The notes beneath the pieces are model-generated. The model was not told the origin of the DNA and made no database searches. It saw only the letters and a program-made list of their open reading frames with translations. From Datnioides undecimradiatus (Eukaryota > Chordata > Actinopteri > Lobotiformes > Datnioididae): a stretch of DNA of 64,000 bases. The position numbers and the translations under genes are program-made. Positions 37,998-64,000 of this stretch are shown in pieces. Where the stretch lies: contig WARS01000110.1 in the NCBI GenBank assembly GCA_008933995.1, positions 744,001-808,000 on the forward strand. The letters run 5' to 3'. The number at the start of each line of letters is the position of its first letter. Positions within the stretch are counted from its first letter, which is position 1.

Positions 37998-40900
37998 GTA
38001 AGCTCTTCCTTCAGTTCTCCTTGTTTCTCATATTAGGTCCTGACAGGTATTACTTTTTATCATATGACTCATCTTTCTCTGGAGTGGATGTGTCACCGTC
38101 CAGGTTGTCCCCTCCACTCCTACAACTCTGTCTGATTCTGTGTTCCGTGGGTTTACGCAGTCCTTTAAACAAGCTTTCAAAGCGGAAGCTGCTTGTGGCA
38201 TACACTGAATTATGATTTATTCTGTTCAGGATAAGAGCATCATGAGACGAAATGGATTAGAAAGCACCTCAGATGCTGTTTTACATCGTGTGCAGTCTGT
38301 TGTTTGTCAAATGTTGCTTCATACCCTCGCTCACACCGTGTTTAATGCGTGTCGTATTAACTTTAAATGAATTATCAGTATTATCTCTGAGGAATTGCTC
38401 GATCCATGATGGGAAGAAAACACTTGTATAATTGTGTTTACCCAAGCGAATAACACCAAAACATCTCGCGCATTCATTTCTGTCACTTTGTTTTATTGAA
38501 TGGAGTGACAGGCCGAGAGTTACTGACGCTCAGCTGATTTGAGACTAAAAAAAAACGAAGCTGTGATGTGTTCAACAGACCCAGAAAAATGATATTATGT
38601 TTATTTATTTGTGTGGTGCAAACCGTCTTAAACTCAATTTACCAATGTTTTACACTAAAATCATAGTGAAATTCATACAAATAACATCGCATGGCCCTTA
38701 CAGAATGAAGGGCCAACCTAAAACAACCATATTTTCCTATTATTTGCCCTGTTCTGATCACTGACATAATACTCTTAGCTCTTGTGTTATTTATGCATTT
38801 ATTGCTGATACAATGTTAATCAGCTGAGATCTATAGGTTCGAACCCTAATTAAAACTAGAAATGGGCAGAATTTCTAAAGAAACGTGCTTTCGCTTTAAA
38901 ATAAAATGACTATAAAATAGCTTTAACAGTTGAAGTTGCAGACGAAGCGGGCGGTTGAAACAGAAATTTGCGCCGAAAGGCCGAAACAAGTTGAAGTTTC
39001 GGTTTGTGTTGCACAGAGTGCATCTGAAATACTACAAGCGATGAAAGGAGTTGAAGATTTAGTTCAAGTTGAAGCACTGAAAGGAGCTGAAAAGCCCTCA
39101 CTTGAGTGTGCCAGGAAATCCTAAAAGTCTGGCTGGCATATGGTTATAGCTGAGATTAACTAAATAGTATACGGATTAGGCTCCAACATATATATATATA
39201 AAAAATCTATTTGTTCCTATTTATTTTGTTTTTTTACATTAAAGTTATACTTACACTCATATACTATGAGTATAAAAGGATAGAGAGACTAAGAAAACAC
39301 ATTACAATACTAGCAAAAGCTATTCTTTGCCTTGTTTGGTGCTGGTGGTTAAGTCTTCATCTTTCAACACTCTGGACCTTCGCACCGTTCTATACCTCTC
39401 CACTTCAACTTCTGTCTCATGAGTCAAAAGTGCTGCTGTAGCTTATGGAGCCCAGTCAGAGCTGTTCAAGCCCTCACTAGGAATGTACATGAGCTTTTAG
39501 ATTCCCCCCACCACCACCCCCGTCAAAGCCTCTCCTGTGAATTAGCTCTCATTCTTACAAAGTCATGGGAGACCAGCACTGTTAACCTACTTCCCTGGGT
39601 CTGATCTTAATATCCTTATGTTCAGTCTTCTCACGTTATGTAAGAACAGTCGGTCTTACTGTGTGGCTGCCGCTCACTGGACGAACAATCGGACAGTATT
39701 TGAGGTTCAAAGAGGCTGCTGCAGTCTCCTCCGTGCGTGCTGTTGCGTTAACTAAACGTGAGCACTGAGCTGACACCACGGCGCTAATTCTTGCAGCGCG
39801 TACAGTACTCAGACAAGACTCACAGCAGTTCAGCATGTTTAGAGGTGCTCATTACCTCTGCCTTCCTCCTATGGAGAACACACACTGTCATTTACTGTAT
39901 GTACGGTCGTGTGGAGGGAGCACTACAGCCATGTTGTTTGTGAATGTAGGAAGCTAATTTAAGTCTTATTCTAAAATAAAAAGAAGCATCTCAAAGTGGA
40001 TACGATGCCTGCTACATAATGATTATGTCAGTGAGTTATGTCAGTCATACTACTTTAATAGCCCTGGAGGGGAAATGTAGTTTGCAGCCACAAAGCATTA
40101 AACACATGACTGCAAATGCCAACATATAAAACAATACAAGAGCCTATATTGGTTGTTGCTGTATGGTTGGTATTGCACAGATCGGTAGCAGTGTGTTAGC
40201 TACAGCAAGAGGTGACCAGGACCGCACTGACAGGCGCCTTTTCCACTTCTCTCAGCGTCAACCCATCTCGTCACTTTTTCAGGACACTCATTGCCAGTTC
40301 TCACTAAATAAATGTTTTTCAAAGCTCCAATACAAAAGTTTTAAACAGAGCCACTGCAGCTACAAGTTTAAAAGACGTGAGTGTGGAGACTGGAGGCCTC
40401 TGGTATTATTCTGTACGAGCCCAGTAATATAAAATGACTCACTGGGGTGATGCAGTGGTGCACCTCTAGTGAGCACTATTGTCACTCAGTTGGTTGGAGT
40501 TTGCACATTTTCCCAGTGCCTGCATGAGATTTAACCAATAAGTCCAAAGATATTCAAGTCAGGTTTATTAGTGACTCTTAATTTCCTATAGATGTAAATA
40601 GGAATGCTTGTTAGTTTCTGTGTGTGAGCCTTGTGATTGACCAAATCTGGACATATATAACCTTAAACCGTAAGGTGTTTCAAAGCTTAAACACAGTCAT
40701 CTTAAAACAATTTGATTTAAGTTACTTCATAGATTCTTGACTTCAATATGAATGTAAAATAAATAAATAATGTCTTTATCGGGCTTTCTTCTTCATTCTC
40801 TTTGAAGATGATGCATTTCACACAGACACACGGGAATAAATGTGCTTCTGACGTATCCTAAAAATAGCATTATTGCGCATTTTTTCCCAGCTTAACTGTG

Positions 40901-43900
40901 AATGTTACCATTCAAAATGTCGTGCATTCAGTGAGTAATTGTTTGTTTGGTATATTTTTGATTTTTAGACCCGTTTTGTTGCATAAGTATGGTCAGAGTG
41001 TAATTAATCATCTCTCTTCATCTCTGTTGAAGATGATTTCGTGTGAATATACTAGGGAAATGTGGCAAAAACACATGACAGCTTTGCACGAAAGTACCCA
41101 GAATTAAAAGGCATCAAACTCCTAATGATGGCCAGTGTATCCTGAGAGTTATACTGTAATAACCTGAACCTGCCATGTCAGTTTGTGGTTTCCTTCATTT
41201 CCCAGAATGACTCAGAAACATCCAAGAGAATAAAGTCTCATTCTGTGTATGACACTGGCGCCAAAAGCTGGGTGAACTTTTACTTTGAACATAAAAACGT
41301 GGTCCACAGCTGCATGACTTCTCATGAAAGAGGGTTTTATCAGCCTCTCATAGTAGCTTCACACTCTACACTTTGGCCTGTGTTGTGACCTCGGTTTCCC
41401 AGGGTTTACAGCTCTGTGTAAGACCATCCTAGCCCAGACTCGACATAATTTCAGAATTTGTCTGCTCAGTTTATGGCCGTGAAAAATACTGGACGAGTGT
41501 GGATGGAGCAACAAAACAAATACATTGGGGACACACATTGGGGCTCACTTTATATAGAGTTAGATGAAAAGATCAATACAATTTTTATATCCAGGCTATA
41601 TCTCAAGTGTTATATGATATTCTAATGCTAAGCTAATGCTAATACTAAGATAAGCTAATCACCTGCTGGCTAGTTTCATATTTAGCACTCAGGCTTAAGA
41701 GTGGCATTGAATTTTGATCTAACTCCTGCTAATAAAGCAAATAATTTCCCATTATATCAAAGTATTTGTTTAATTTTAGCCCTGGACTAAGGTGCTAACC
41801 TCCTGAATCTGGAATACAGAGTTCAGATTAGACCAAGGCTTAGAGATGAAACGTGTGAACAGCCTACATGATAGTGGGTGTTTGCTCAATTGCCTGTGTC
41901 AGGCAGAAGCATCAAGTGCTTTAAACCATAATCATACACCAGGGTACGTGGCTTTTAATCTTGTTTTTCATAAAGACCTATGGCACCCAAAATCTGTAGA
42001 TTAACCTTTATTCTGAGTTCATTCCAGTTCCTCCAGGAAATTGGCATGATTTTGTATCCTCACTTTGATGTCTCCATTTAGCTGGGTGAATCAGACCACT
42101 ATTTGATTTTAATGGGTCTTTAATCCAGCTGTATTTGGGCATCAAGTCTCAGAGTCGGATGCAGGTGTAACAGTGGTACTGTAGATAATCTGAAGCGGTA
42201 TGATCCCAGGTCACTGAGTTCTTTGCCTCTCCTCTATCCCCTCTCTTGACCTTCCCTCTTGACCAGAACAGTGCAGTCCTATCCAGGTTGACTCGTGACA
42301 TGTTGGCATACGTAACCGGGTTCTCCATTTCCCTGCCTCCTTATCAGACACCCAGAAAAGACTTTTCTTTGGCTTCGCTCTCCCTGCTGTCAGTGAAATG
42401 TGTCTACGTGGAGGTGTGATCCGGGGGGCAAGTGAAGGACCAGTCAATTCCCATACATTAGCTTGGCTTGGTGCTTGGTGGTGTACCTGAGTCTGCAGAT
42501 TTTTTCCCAAGCTGGTAACTCCAACCCCGTCCGGCCCCGAGCAGATCAAGGGTAGAAAAGAAAGTTGATTTTAATCCCCAAGGGGATTAAGAACCCCATG
42601 AGTGATTAAATGAGACTTCTGTCTCAAAAAGGACAAATTACTGTACCACCTCAGACTTGGGAACCGTTTTTACAGTGGTCTCCGCAGAACAAAGTAGATT
42701 AGACGTATCTCCATTTCGATGATCATTAATCACCTCACGATCACAGGGGAGATTGCATATTTCTACTTCTTAGAGTCCTGCCAGGACAATGGAAATGGAT
42801 TTTGTCTGACGTTGGTCATACCTTCTATCTTTTCCCAGGAAACGTATAGAAATTTCCATTGAGGCGGGACTAATAATGAGCTATCACTAGCAGTGGTGGT
42901 CAGTACAACCTATCATCAGTGGCACTGACAAGATAGGTTGAATACCTCTAAATATGATGAAACTTACTGAAGCCACCAATAGAATCAAGGTCTCGTAACT
43001 GATGGCTGCTGAGTTAGTAAGCTTATAAAGCATGGATAGTTGGGTTGCAGCTACAGCGTGATAACACTCATTAAAATGTATTACGTATTACATAATCTGA
43101 ACTCTGTCAGACCAAAAAAGGGCTAGGACACATATAGGACAGTATGTACAGGCAAAACCTCAACTTTAGAATTTATGATATTTATTACTAAGACATAGGA
43201 CACCACAATGACACAACATAGAACTATAGCAAACAATTAAAGCACATGAATGTAAGGCTGCGATGCATAGAGAAATTATGTGTTACTTAAATGAGGACCA
43301 GTGTGTACCAGATTAAGCAGTAAGAAGTTTTAGTTTATGGAGTTACAGACAATAAGGAAAAGTAATAGCTGGCCAGTCAAATGAAAATTCATTGTTCATC
43401 ATTGAAGGACTTTTTGGGACAATCAAGTAGACCCTCCATCCAGGCTTTGAATCCTAGTGTCTGAACTGAAGAGAGCATCCAAGAGACTAACTGAGTCAGA
43501 GGTGAGCTTCACCTCATTATCAATTAATTACTAGATGTAGGTCTAATTATATTGATCATAGCTGCAGATACGAAATGTTTATACTGACTATATCTACAAA
43601 ATGTTCAATGTATTTCATTTGATGTTATTCTTCTTGCAAGTATAGTATGATTAATCATTGATATTATGGTAATTTTGTCATTCATTTTGTTGAAGAACAC
43701 AGAGCAGCTGGTCAAGCTTTGGGAAATCTTGCTTAAATATTGAAAATGTCTATGATGACTTGATGTAGTAGACTCGATGCAGATTCTTGTGTTTGCTGTT
43801 GCTGTGTTTTGCACATGTCTATCAGCTTCTGATACCAAAAAATGAACAACTTGTGAATTAAATCCAGGAACCAACTAAGCGAATTGTAATTCATATGAGA

Positions 43901-46320
43901 CATGGTTGATCTGTTCACACCTATGAGAGGCCTGTCTACTAATGTCTTTATCATAAGTGATATTGAGCTGCCTGTACTTACCAGGCAATATGGTTTCCAC
44001 TCAGGCACACATGCTCTCTCGCTTTCTATCTCTCACACAGCCTACTGAGACATGCTGTTGCTCACCACTGTCTCTGCATCATCAGCAGTATGCAGACGCT
44101 CTGCTGCCAAATAGCACTCTGTCTCTTTATCTGTGTATCTGTCTATTGACAGTGAGGCACCCTCGATGCTCAGAAACAGAACTGTTTATGAGAAAATACA
44201 TTAAAAAGTTGTGTTAACCTATGCTAGGAACGTATGGGGAATGAACAAAACTGCTGACTTGCTCTGTGACATGTGGTCTTTACATTAATATCGCATTCAC
44301 AGATGGCTGCCACTGGATCTGTCTTTGTTGATAACAGGATGGCTGCAGCAACATGGTGAATTCTTAATTGTATAGTTACATTTATCTTAATATACCTGCT
44401 TTAACCTATACAAATGCCAAAGACATCGTGCAGGATGAAGTCTTTGAACATAAAATACTGCAAAACAAAACAAAGGGACAAAAAAAATTAAGAAAGTGCA
44501 ATATGCCTCACTTAAGTCACCTGTTCATCTAACCACAAAGATACAATATCAAGAGGTGTCTGTACTCTAGGTTTTTATGTTGTAGACTTCAGTCAGTGCC
44601 CAGATGCAAAGGATATGTTACAAAGTGCAATACGTCTCTGACAGTGTTAACTTATCCACTTACTCTCAGTTACAGTACTGTGGAACAAGAGTCTACAGCC
44701 AGGTTAGCAGTGATGTGAAGCTATACTCAGGCACAGTGCTGCTTTAAGGTAAATGCTAAAGTTAGCATGTTTACAGTGATAATCTTGGATATAGCAGGTT
44801 GTTGTTAAGCAAGTAATTGTTACAGAGGCAAAAGGCAAAAAGCAAAAGGTTGATTACAAGGTTAGCTTGCAAACCTTTTCTAATTAGTGCTAATCACAAA
44901 TTACACCTGGGACTGATGGTGATTTCATTATGCTTGCAAGTCTTTGGCCATGCACCAAAGTATTGGAGCAATTGAAATTTTGACCTGATGATGATTCTAG
45001 ATGATTCCTGTGGGGAAAACAAATGCATGAGCCAAATATCAGTTGACAGTTGTTGCGGTATTTTATTCAAAACCAAAACCACAAGGCGGCTCACCAAAGA
45101 GGATCACAGAAGTTATGTGGATACATCATCTGCTACGTTTTGTGACAGTGCATCCTGTAGATGTGGTGATATTTCACCAGATGAAATGTCAGGGGATCAC
45201 AATAGTCAGTGCAAACTTTCAAAATGATCCATCCAGTTGTTGGTGTGTTTGCTGATTCATTATGGATAAGGGGGGCCTACTGATACTGAGAGGCCACTAG
45301 CTTGGCCAAAAATGAATTAATTCCATTTTAGCTCACTGGTCCTGGATGTAATCAGTGAGGTGAACTTTATTAAATTCAACCAGTCATTGCTTCATTTAAA
45401 ATGAAATAAACAGCGAAACTGCATCACTGTTCTAACACTTCAGGTACACCTACATCTATGCTAAACGTTAAATTGCATTTCTCACTCTTCTCCTTTTACC
45501 CTCAGCAACTTTCCCCTTTGGCAAAACTAAATCACATCATCATTATGTGGTTTATTTGTGTTTTCTTTAGCATTCTTTCTGCAGTGTCACACACTGTCTA
45601 TACATGTCCACAGTATAGAAATGTAAAGGCACCTTACTCCAGTTAAATCTGGGATTAACAGCATGTAGCGAGCTTTTCAGGGCAGCCAAGTTCTTGTATT
45701 TGAACAAATTACCTCACTACAAACTGAACAGTATAATAAGATACATAATGTCTGTGTCTACGATATGTGTATGTGAGCATGTTTGAGCTCTGTGTGTATA
45801 GAGGTTGTGTGCCTTTGGTACTATGGTTAATGTCATCACCTCTAAAGCAGCTGCTTTTGAAAAACAATCCATACCTCTTTGTTTTGGCCTTCATTCCACA
45901 CCAACACTAGATTATCCAGCCATGAAAATTTGATGATGTATCTTTGTTTCTTCTGGCAGGTCCCCCACTGGATATTTTTGGTGACCTTGCATCATTTTCA
46001 AAAGTGGTTCCACTTCATGATAATATCAAACAAGTAGCAGAAAGTATTTGTCTTCTCTTTGTCTTCCTCTTATTCTTTTTGTTCTTCTTCAGTTTTTTCA
46101 TACGTTTATGCTGACTCAAATGTATGTAATGTTTAAACTGTTTAAAACTTTAATTAAATAAGCTCCAAATGCTAAGATATCAAATCTCCAGTTGCAGGTG
46201 CCAAATTAGATAGGTAAGCAGATATTGAAGGATGTTTCTCAATTATGATTGTATGACCATACCTCTACTACCTTATATTCTTCTCTTTCCTTTCCCTCTT
46301 CCCTACCCTTCCTCTCACAG
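37998..46320 (+). other. Probable abcg4 intron 1
   Basis: About 8.3 kb with no recognised exon. It contains a degenerate copy of an abundant fish interspersed repeat at 40440-40645 and a short (TA)n at 39188-39200. The rest is AT-rich sequence in which I saw nothing. Confidence 0.5.
40440..40645 (+). repeat. Degenerate copy of an abundant teleost interspersed repeat
   Basis: Blocks GTGATGCAGTGGTGCA, TTGGAGTTTGCACATTTTCCC, AAGTCCAAAGATAT and TTATTAGTGACTCTTAATTTCC follow in the same order as in the widespread repeat reading 'gtggagtttgcatgttctcccc ... cagtccaaagacatgcaggttaattggtgactctaaattgcccgtagg'. The match is eroded. Family name left open. Confidence 0.6.
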
Positions 46321-46333
46321 ACAGAGAGCTGGT

Positions 46334-59331
<12,998 letters not shown>

Positions 59332-59954
59332 GTTTCACTTCTCCTCCTTCAAATCTCAAGGCCCTTCCTAATGTCATTCCAGACCTGCTCTCCTTTCTGT
59401 GCACAGAAAACAACCTCTGTCATGTGGGAATTCGTTTCATTTCATTTTTTGCATTGCTGCTAAACAGACGGAACACAAATTCTGGTCTGTTCTACTGCCG
59501 ACTACTGCGGAGGGCGGTGACTGACGATGCAGAACAGTGAACAGCCATCTAATAAATCAGCATGTACCTGTTTTACCTCAGATACCAGGACTTAACTCAC
59601 GCACACAAAGCGAGGACAGCGGGGGAAGGGGACACAGAGACTGAGCCACATTAAGCAGCCTATACTGTATGTTTCATATCCCTGCAAAGCAGAAATGTTT
59701 GGAGAACAAGGCGGGTGTGATAAACTTATTAGAGTGGACATGCATGTTTATTCTACACCGCGTGCTGCCATTCTGTCAGAGTTGAAGTGACGGGACTTTG
59801 GTCCACAAAACTGCCCCATTGAGAAAATCCAATACAAACAAGAGTGTTTACATTGCTCTGTTAGCCAAAAGAACCTGCGGTTGCACTGGAGAATAAGTGT
59901 AATGTAATGTGCCTAAAATAGTGAACAGTGGGTGAAAGCAGTTTGCTTGAGCTA

Positions 59955-60001
<47 letters not shown>

Positions 60002-60710
60002 TTTGTTGTCATTTAACTGAACTTGGGTGATAGACTGGAGGCCCAGAACATATACTTCCTGTGTATGAAAATCAAATCATTCTAGCTAAATAGCTTTTTT
60101 TAACATGTTGATAGTTGTAAATTAAGCTTTATCATGATTGTCTACCGAAATTTGGTATTTTTTGTACTTCCACAATGTAATCGAAAATCTTTGAAATCTT
60201 AGTTAAGATTGTTCAGCCTTAATCATTTTATACCGTACTGTATTATCTTTAGTATTATATACATATGCAATTATATAAATGTATTTAAGCAAGATAGATG
60301 AATTACTGTATTATTATTCTTTTGTGTCCACACTACATCCAGTGATGTCACAAGGACACAACATGCTCATGCAGTCATGTTTGGTGCTATTGCTCTCTGA
60401 CGTTTTTATGTTTTATTTGAATTACATAAAATATATATGCATCTGGGCTGCACATTGCAAGGATACTGAGCACTTGGAGAACAACCAAAGAAAAAATAAT
60501 TGTAACTGGAAGTATGGTCACATTTTTATGCATAATGTATTGACGATCTTTCTGTTGTTTTTGTTGGAGCTGTTGGGGAGGTATATCATGACAACTTGTA
60601 CGTTCATTCATTCTGTTTTGAAACATATTTTCAGAACTTATTGCTCAAATGTACTGTACAGCTACGTAAAGTGTCTGATATTCCAATAAACTCAAATCTA
60701 ACTAGTTCAT
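59332..60710 (+). other. abcg4: abcg4 3' untranslated region
   Basis: After the TAG there are candidate polyadenylation signals AATAAA at 59551-59556 and 60685-60690. The second fits a longer 3' UTR of about 1.36 kb. The region includes a (TTA)n run (59950-60000) and AT-rich sequence with ATTTA-type elements. Which end is used cannot be told from sequence. Confidence 0.55.
59950..60001. repeat. (TTA)n microsatellite
   Basis: TTATTATTATTATTA repeats for about 16 units in the probable 3' UTR of abcg4. Confidence 0.95.
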
Positions 60711-61200
60711 TAAGTATCTTTCTCTAGTTTATTACTTTTCATTTAAAATACTACACTGTCTCCACAAAGTGGTATCCAGGAAGAATCAGAACCCCCAAAA
60801 ACATAAAAGACAAGTGGTTCTACTTTATTTCCAGAGATCTTTCAGTCCATGAGGAGATCTCTCATGACGATTTCTATCTGCAATCCCATTTTTTCATCCA
60901 TAAAGCTACAAATCCTATAACCAGAAATGACCAGTAAATTAAATTAAGGTAAGTAAATTAAGGTATTGTAGATTTGATCTAAACTCTCTGCCTGAGTTCT
61001 TGCCGATTCATTTAAATAACCATACAAAAGTCATAAATATACTTATTTACATCTTTACACCATTGATGAAAAACTAGACGTGTAAACCTGTGTTGTAGGT
61101 TTTCAGTTCAGCCAGCAGAGGGAGACCGTGTGTCAATGTAACATGGACGCTAGTAGCAATTAGCGTAGAAGAAGAAAAGTAACGTAACGAACGCCACCGC
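60711..61200. other. Intergenic spacer between abcg4 and lyrm9
   Basis: A short AT-rich spacer. The sequence gains CpGs from about 61140 (CGTAACGAACGCCACCGCG), suggesting the lyrm9 promoter. Nothing else was recognised. Confidence 0.5.
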
Positions 61201-61290
61201 GTACAGTGGACTACTGTCGTAATGTGTGTCCGTGAGGTTTTAAAGATGTGGGGCACCTGCTGACAACTTTCACTACACCTCGCAACTACA
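61200..61290 (+). other. lyrm9: Probable non-coding first exon of lyrm9
   Basis: A CpG-bearing stretch ends at the donor ACTACA|GTAAGC at 61290/61291. The next plausible acceptor is TATCCACAG at 62319, 23 nt before the lyrm9 start codon. The left end is not defined. Confidence 0.4.
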
Positions 61291-61599
61291 GTAAGCTTGA
61301 CCTTTCAGCTTGTTTGGTGCTGATACTGTCGGGACTGCTAACTAGTGAGCTAGTATGCTACATTTCATCTACGCCATGTTTAGCTGGTCAACTGTAAACC
61401 ACTTACGTTTTGCTAGCGTGAGCCAATAAACGCATATGTAACCTAGCCTTCAGGTTACAGGTCACCTAAAGATAAACGAAGGAGACGCACCAATGTCTGG
61501 GGCATGTTAATATAACGTCAGTTGAGACCACTTATTATTATATGCAACATATTATCTTAAGTAAGTTGTTCATATATTGAAGGTGACATTTATTAGTTT

Positions 61600-62250
61600 C
61601 TATCACAATAATATTTAGTTGGGCAACCTTTAGCTTTGATCACGGGACACGTTCGCCGTGACATCCTTTCTATAAGTTGTGCAATCACAAATTATATTTA
61701 TTCTGCACAGAGTTGCATTCATTGTTCGCCTTAATCTTGTATTAATGATGGGGGAGTCTGCTTTAGGACATCACCGAGACGCTCAATGGGGTTAAGGTCT
61801 GGACTCTGTGGTGGCCGATTCATGTGTTTATCATTACGTGTCTGATGAATCCCGGCACTGTCATCCTGGAATTTTGTGTTTCCAATCAGGGAAGAAGAAA
61901 TCCGATGGTAGCGAAACCCTGTCATTCAGTATATTCAAGTTATTAGCTGATTTTTGGGCACGTTGCTGCACCTGACTAAGTGAAGCAACCCCTGATCATA
62001 CCACTACCCCTACATGCTTGTACTGGGCACTAGGCATGATGGGTGCATCCTGGGTAAACACTGATATGCCCATTACTCTGGATCAGGGTAAATCTGGACT
62101 CATCAGGCCACATGACCTGTTTTCATTGCTCCAATGTTTATACTCCCTAGCAAATTGAAGCCTTTTTCCTGATTATCCTCATTGATCAGTGGTTTTCTTG
62201 AGGCTACATGGCTGTTTAGTCCCAGTCCCTTGAGTTCTCTTCAGATGATA
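61600..62250 (-). mobile_element. Degenerate, truncated Tc1-like transposon
   Basis: The minus strand encodes PPQSPDLNPIERLGDVLKQ, a decayed form of the C-terminal WPPQSPDLNPIEHLWDVL motif of Tc1-family transposases, read in the 61731-61925 frame. The nucleotide sequence continues with blocks typical of a teleost Tc1-like element (GGGGTTAAGGTCTGGACTC, GGCACTAGGCATGATGGGTG, CTCCCTAGCAAATTGAAGCC). Deletions and frameshifts disrupt it, and the N-terminal DNA-binding half is missing where similarity stops near 62245. It lies in the presumed first intron of lyrm9. Confidence 0.85.
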
Positions 62251-62327
62251 CTGGTCGGGGTTTGATAGAGTGGTTGTCACTTACCTGAATGTGCTGTTGA
62301 TTTGCATTTTTATCCACAGCAGTTTAA

Positions 62328-63954
<1,627 letters not shown>

Positions 63955-64000
63955 TGAATATCAAGCTAATGTACAAATGAATACCGTGCAGTTTTGAATT

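Noticed and set aside
38830..38850. tRNA B-box-like GGTTCGAACCC
   Set aside because: No A box or cloverleaf could be built around it.
46232..46333. Upstream ATG extending abcg4 by 34 codons
   Set aside because: It lies in the intron before the CTCTCACAG acceptor. The start at 46334 gives the expected family N-terminus.

Overview
The window is genomic DNA from a ray-finned fish, probably a percomorph teleost. The evidence is a set of intron-containing vertebrate genes with GT-AG junctions, AATAAA signals, fish-type LTR retrotransposons, a decayed Tc1-like transposon and long microsatellites. All exon boundaries below were placed by eye from splice consensus, reading phase and family resemblance. 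No alignment or transcript data were available.

Layout. 1-7.8 kb: no recognised gene. It holds a low-complexity purine/pyrimidine-rich stretch, one unassigned exon-like ORF (1146-1490), a 560-bp (TA)n tract (3993-4552) and a homeodomain-site-rich block (about 6.72-7.79 kb) that looks like a conserved regulatory element. 7.84-21.7 kb: three head-to-tail copies of a ~2.2-kb non-coding unit. Copy 1 is split by a Ty3/gypsy element with the unusual integrase-before-reverse-transcriptase order (Gmr1-like, 9.25-14.72 kb). Copy 2 is split by a second, sushi-like gypsy remnant (15.11-17.36 kb). Each copy ends in the same CCAAT/TATA-like promoter; only the last one leads into a gene. 21.7-32.9 kb: three paralogous small secreted proteins made only of the beta (DUF4430) domain of the transcobalamin/intrinsic factor family. 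Two are on + and one on -, the last two facing tail to tail. 33.5-33.9 kb: a clean 411-bp solo LTR with a 5-bp target duplication. 37.8-60.7 kb: a complete abcg4 (sterol-exporter half-transporter, 14 coding exons, 651 aa) with a likely non-coding first exon. 61.2-64.0 kb: the 5' part of lyrm9 (LYR-motif mitochondrial protein), whose last codons lie beyond the window; a Tc1-like fossil sits in its first intron.

Main points for a second look: the tandem promoter-bearing repeat upstream of a transcobalamin-beta gene; the lineage-specific His/Lys-rich in-frame exon in that same gene; an exact 67-nt identity patch between two paralogues; the swapped pol-domain order and proline-tRNA-like primer site of the Gmr1-like element; a Cys replacing the basic residue after the ABC signature LSGGQ in abcg4; and indel-rich differences among repeat copies that may partly be assembly error.
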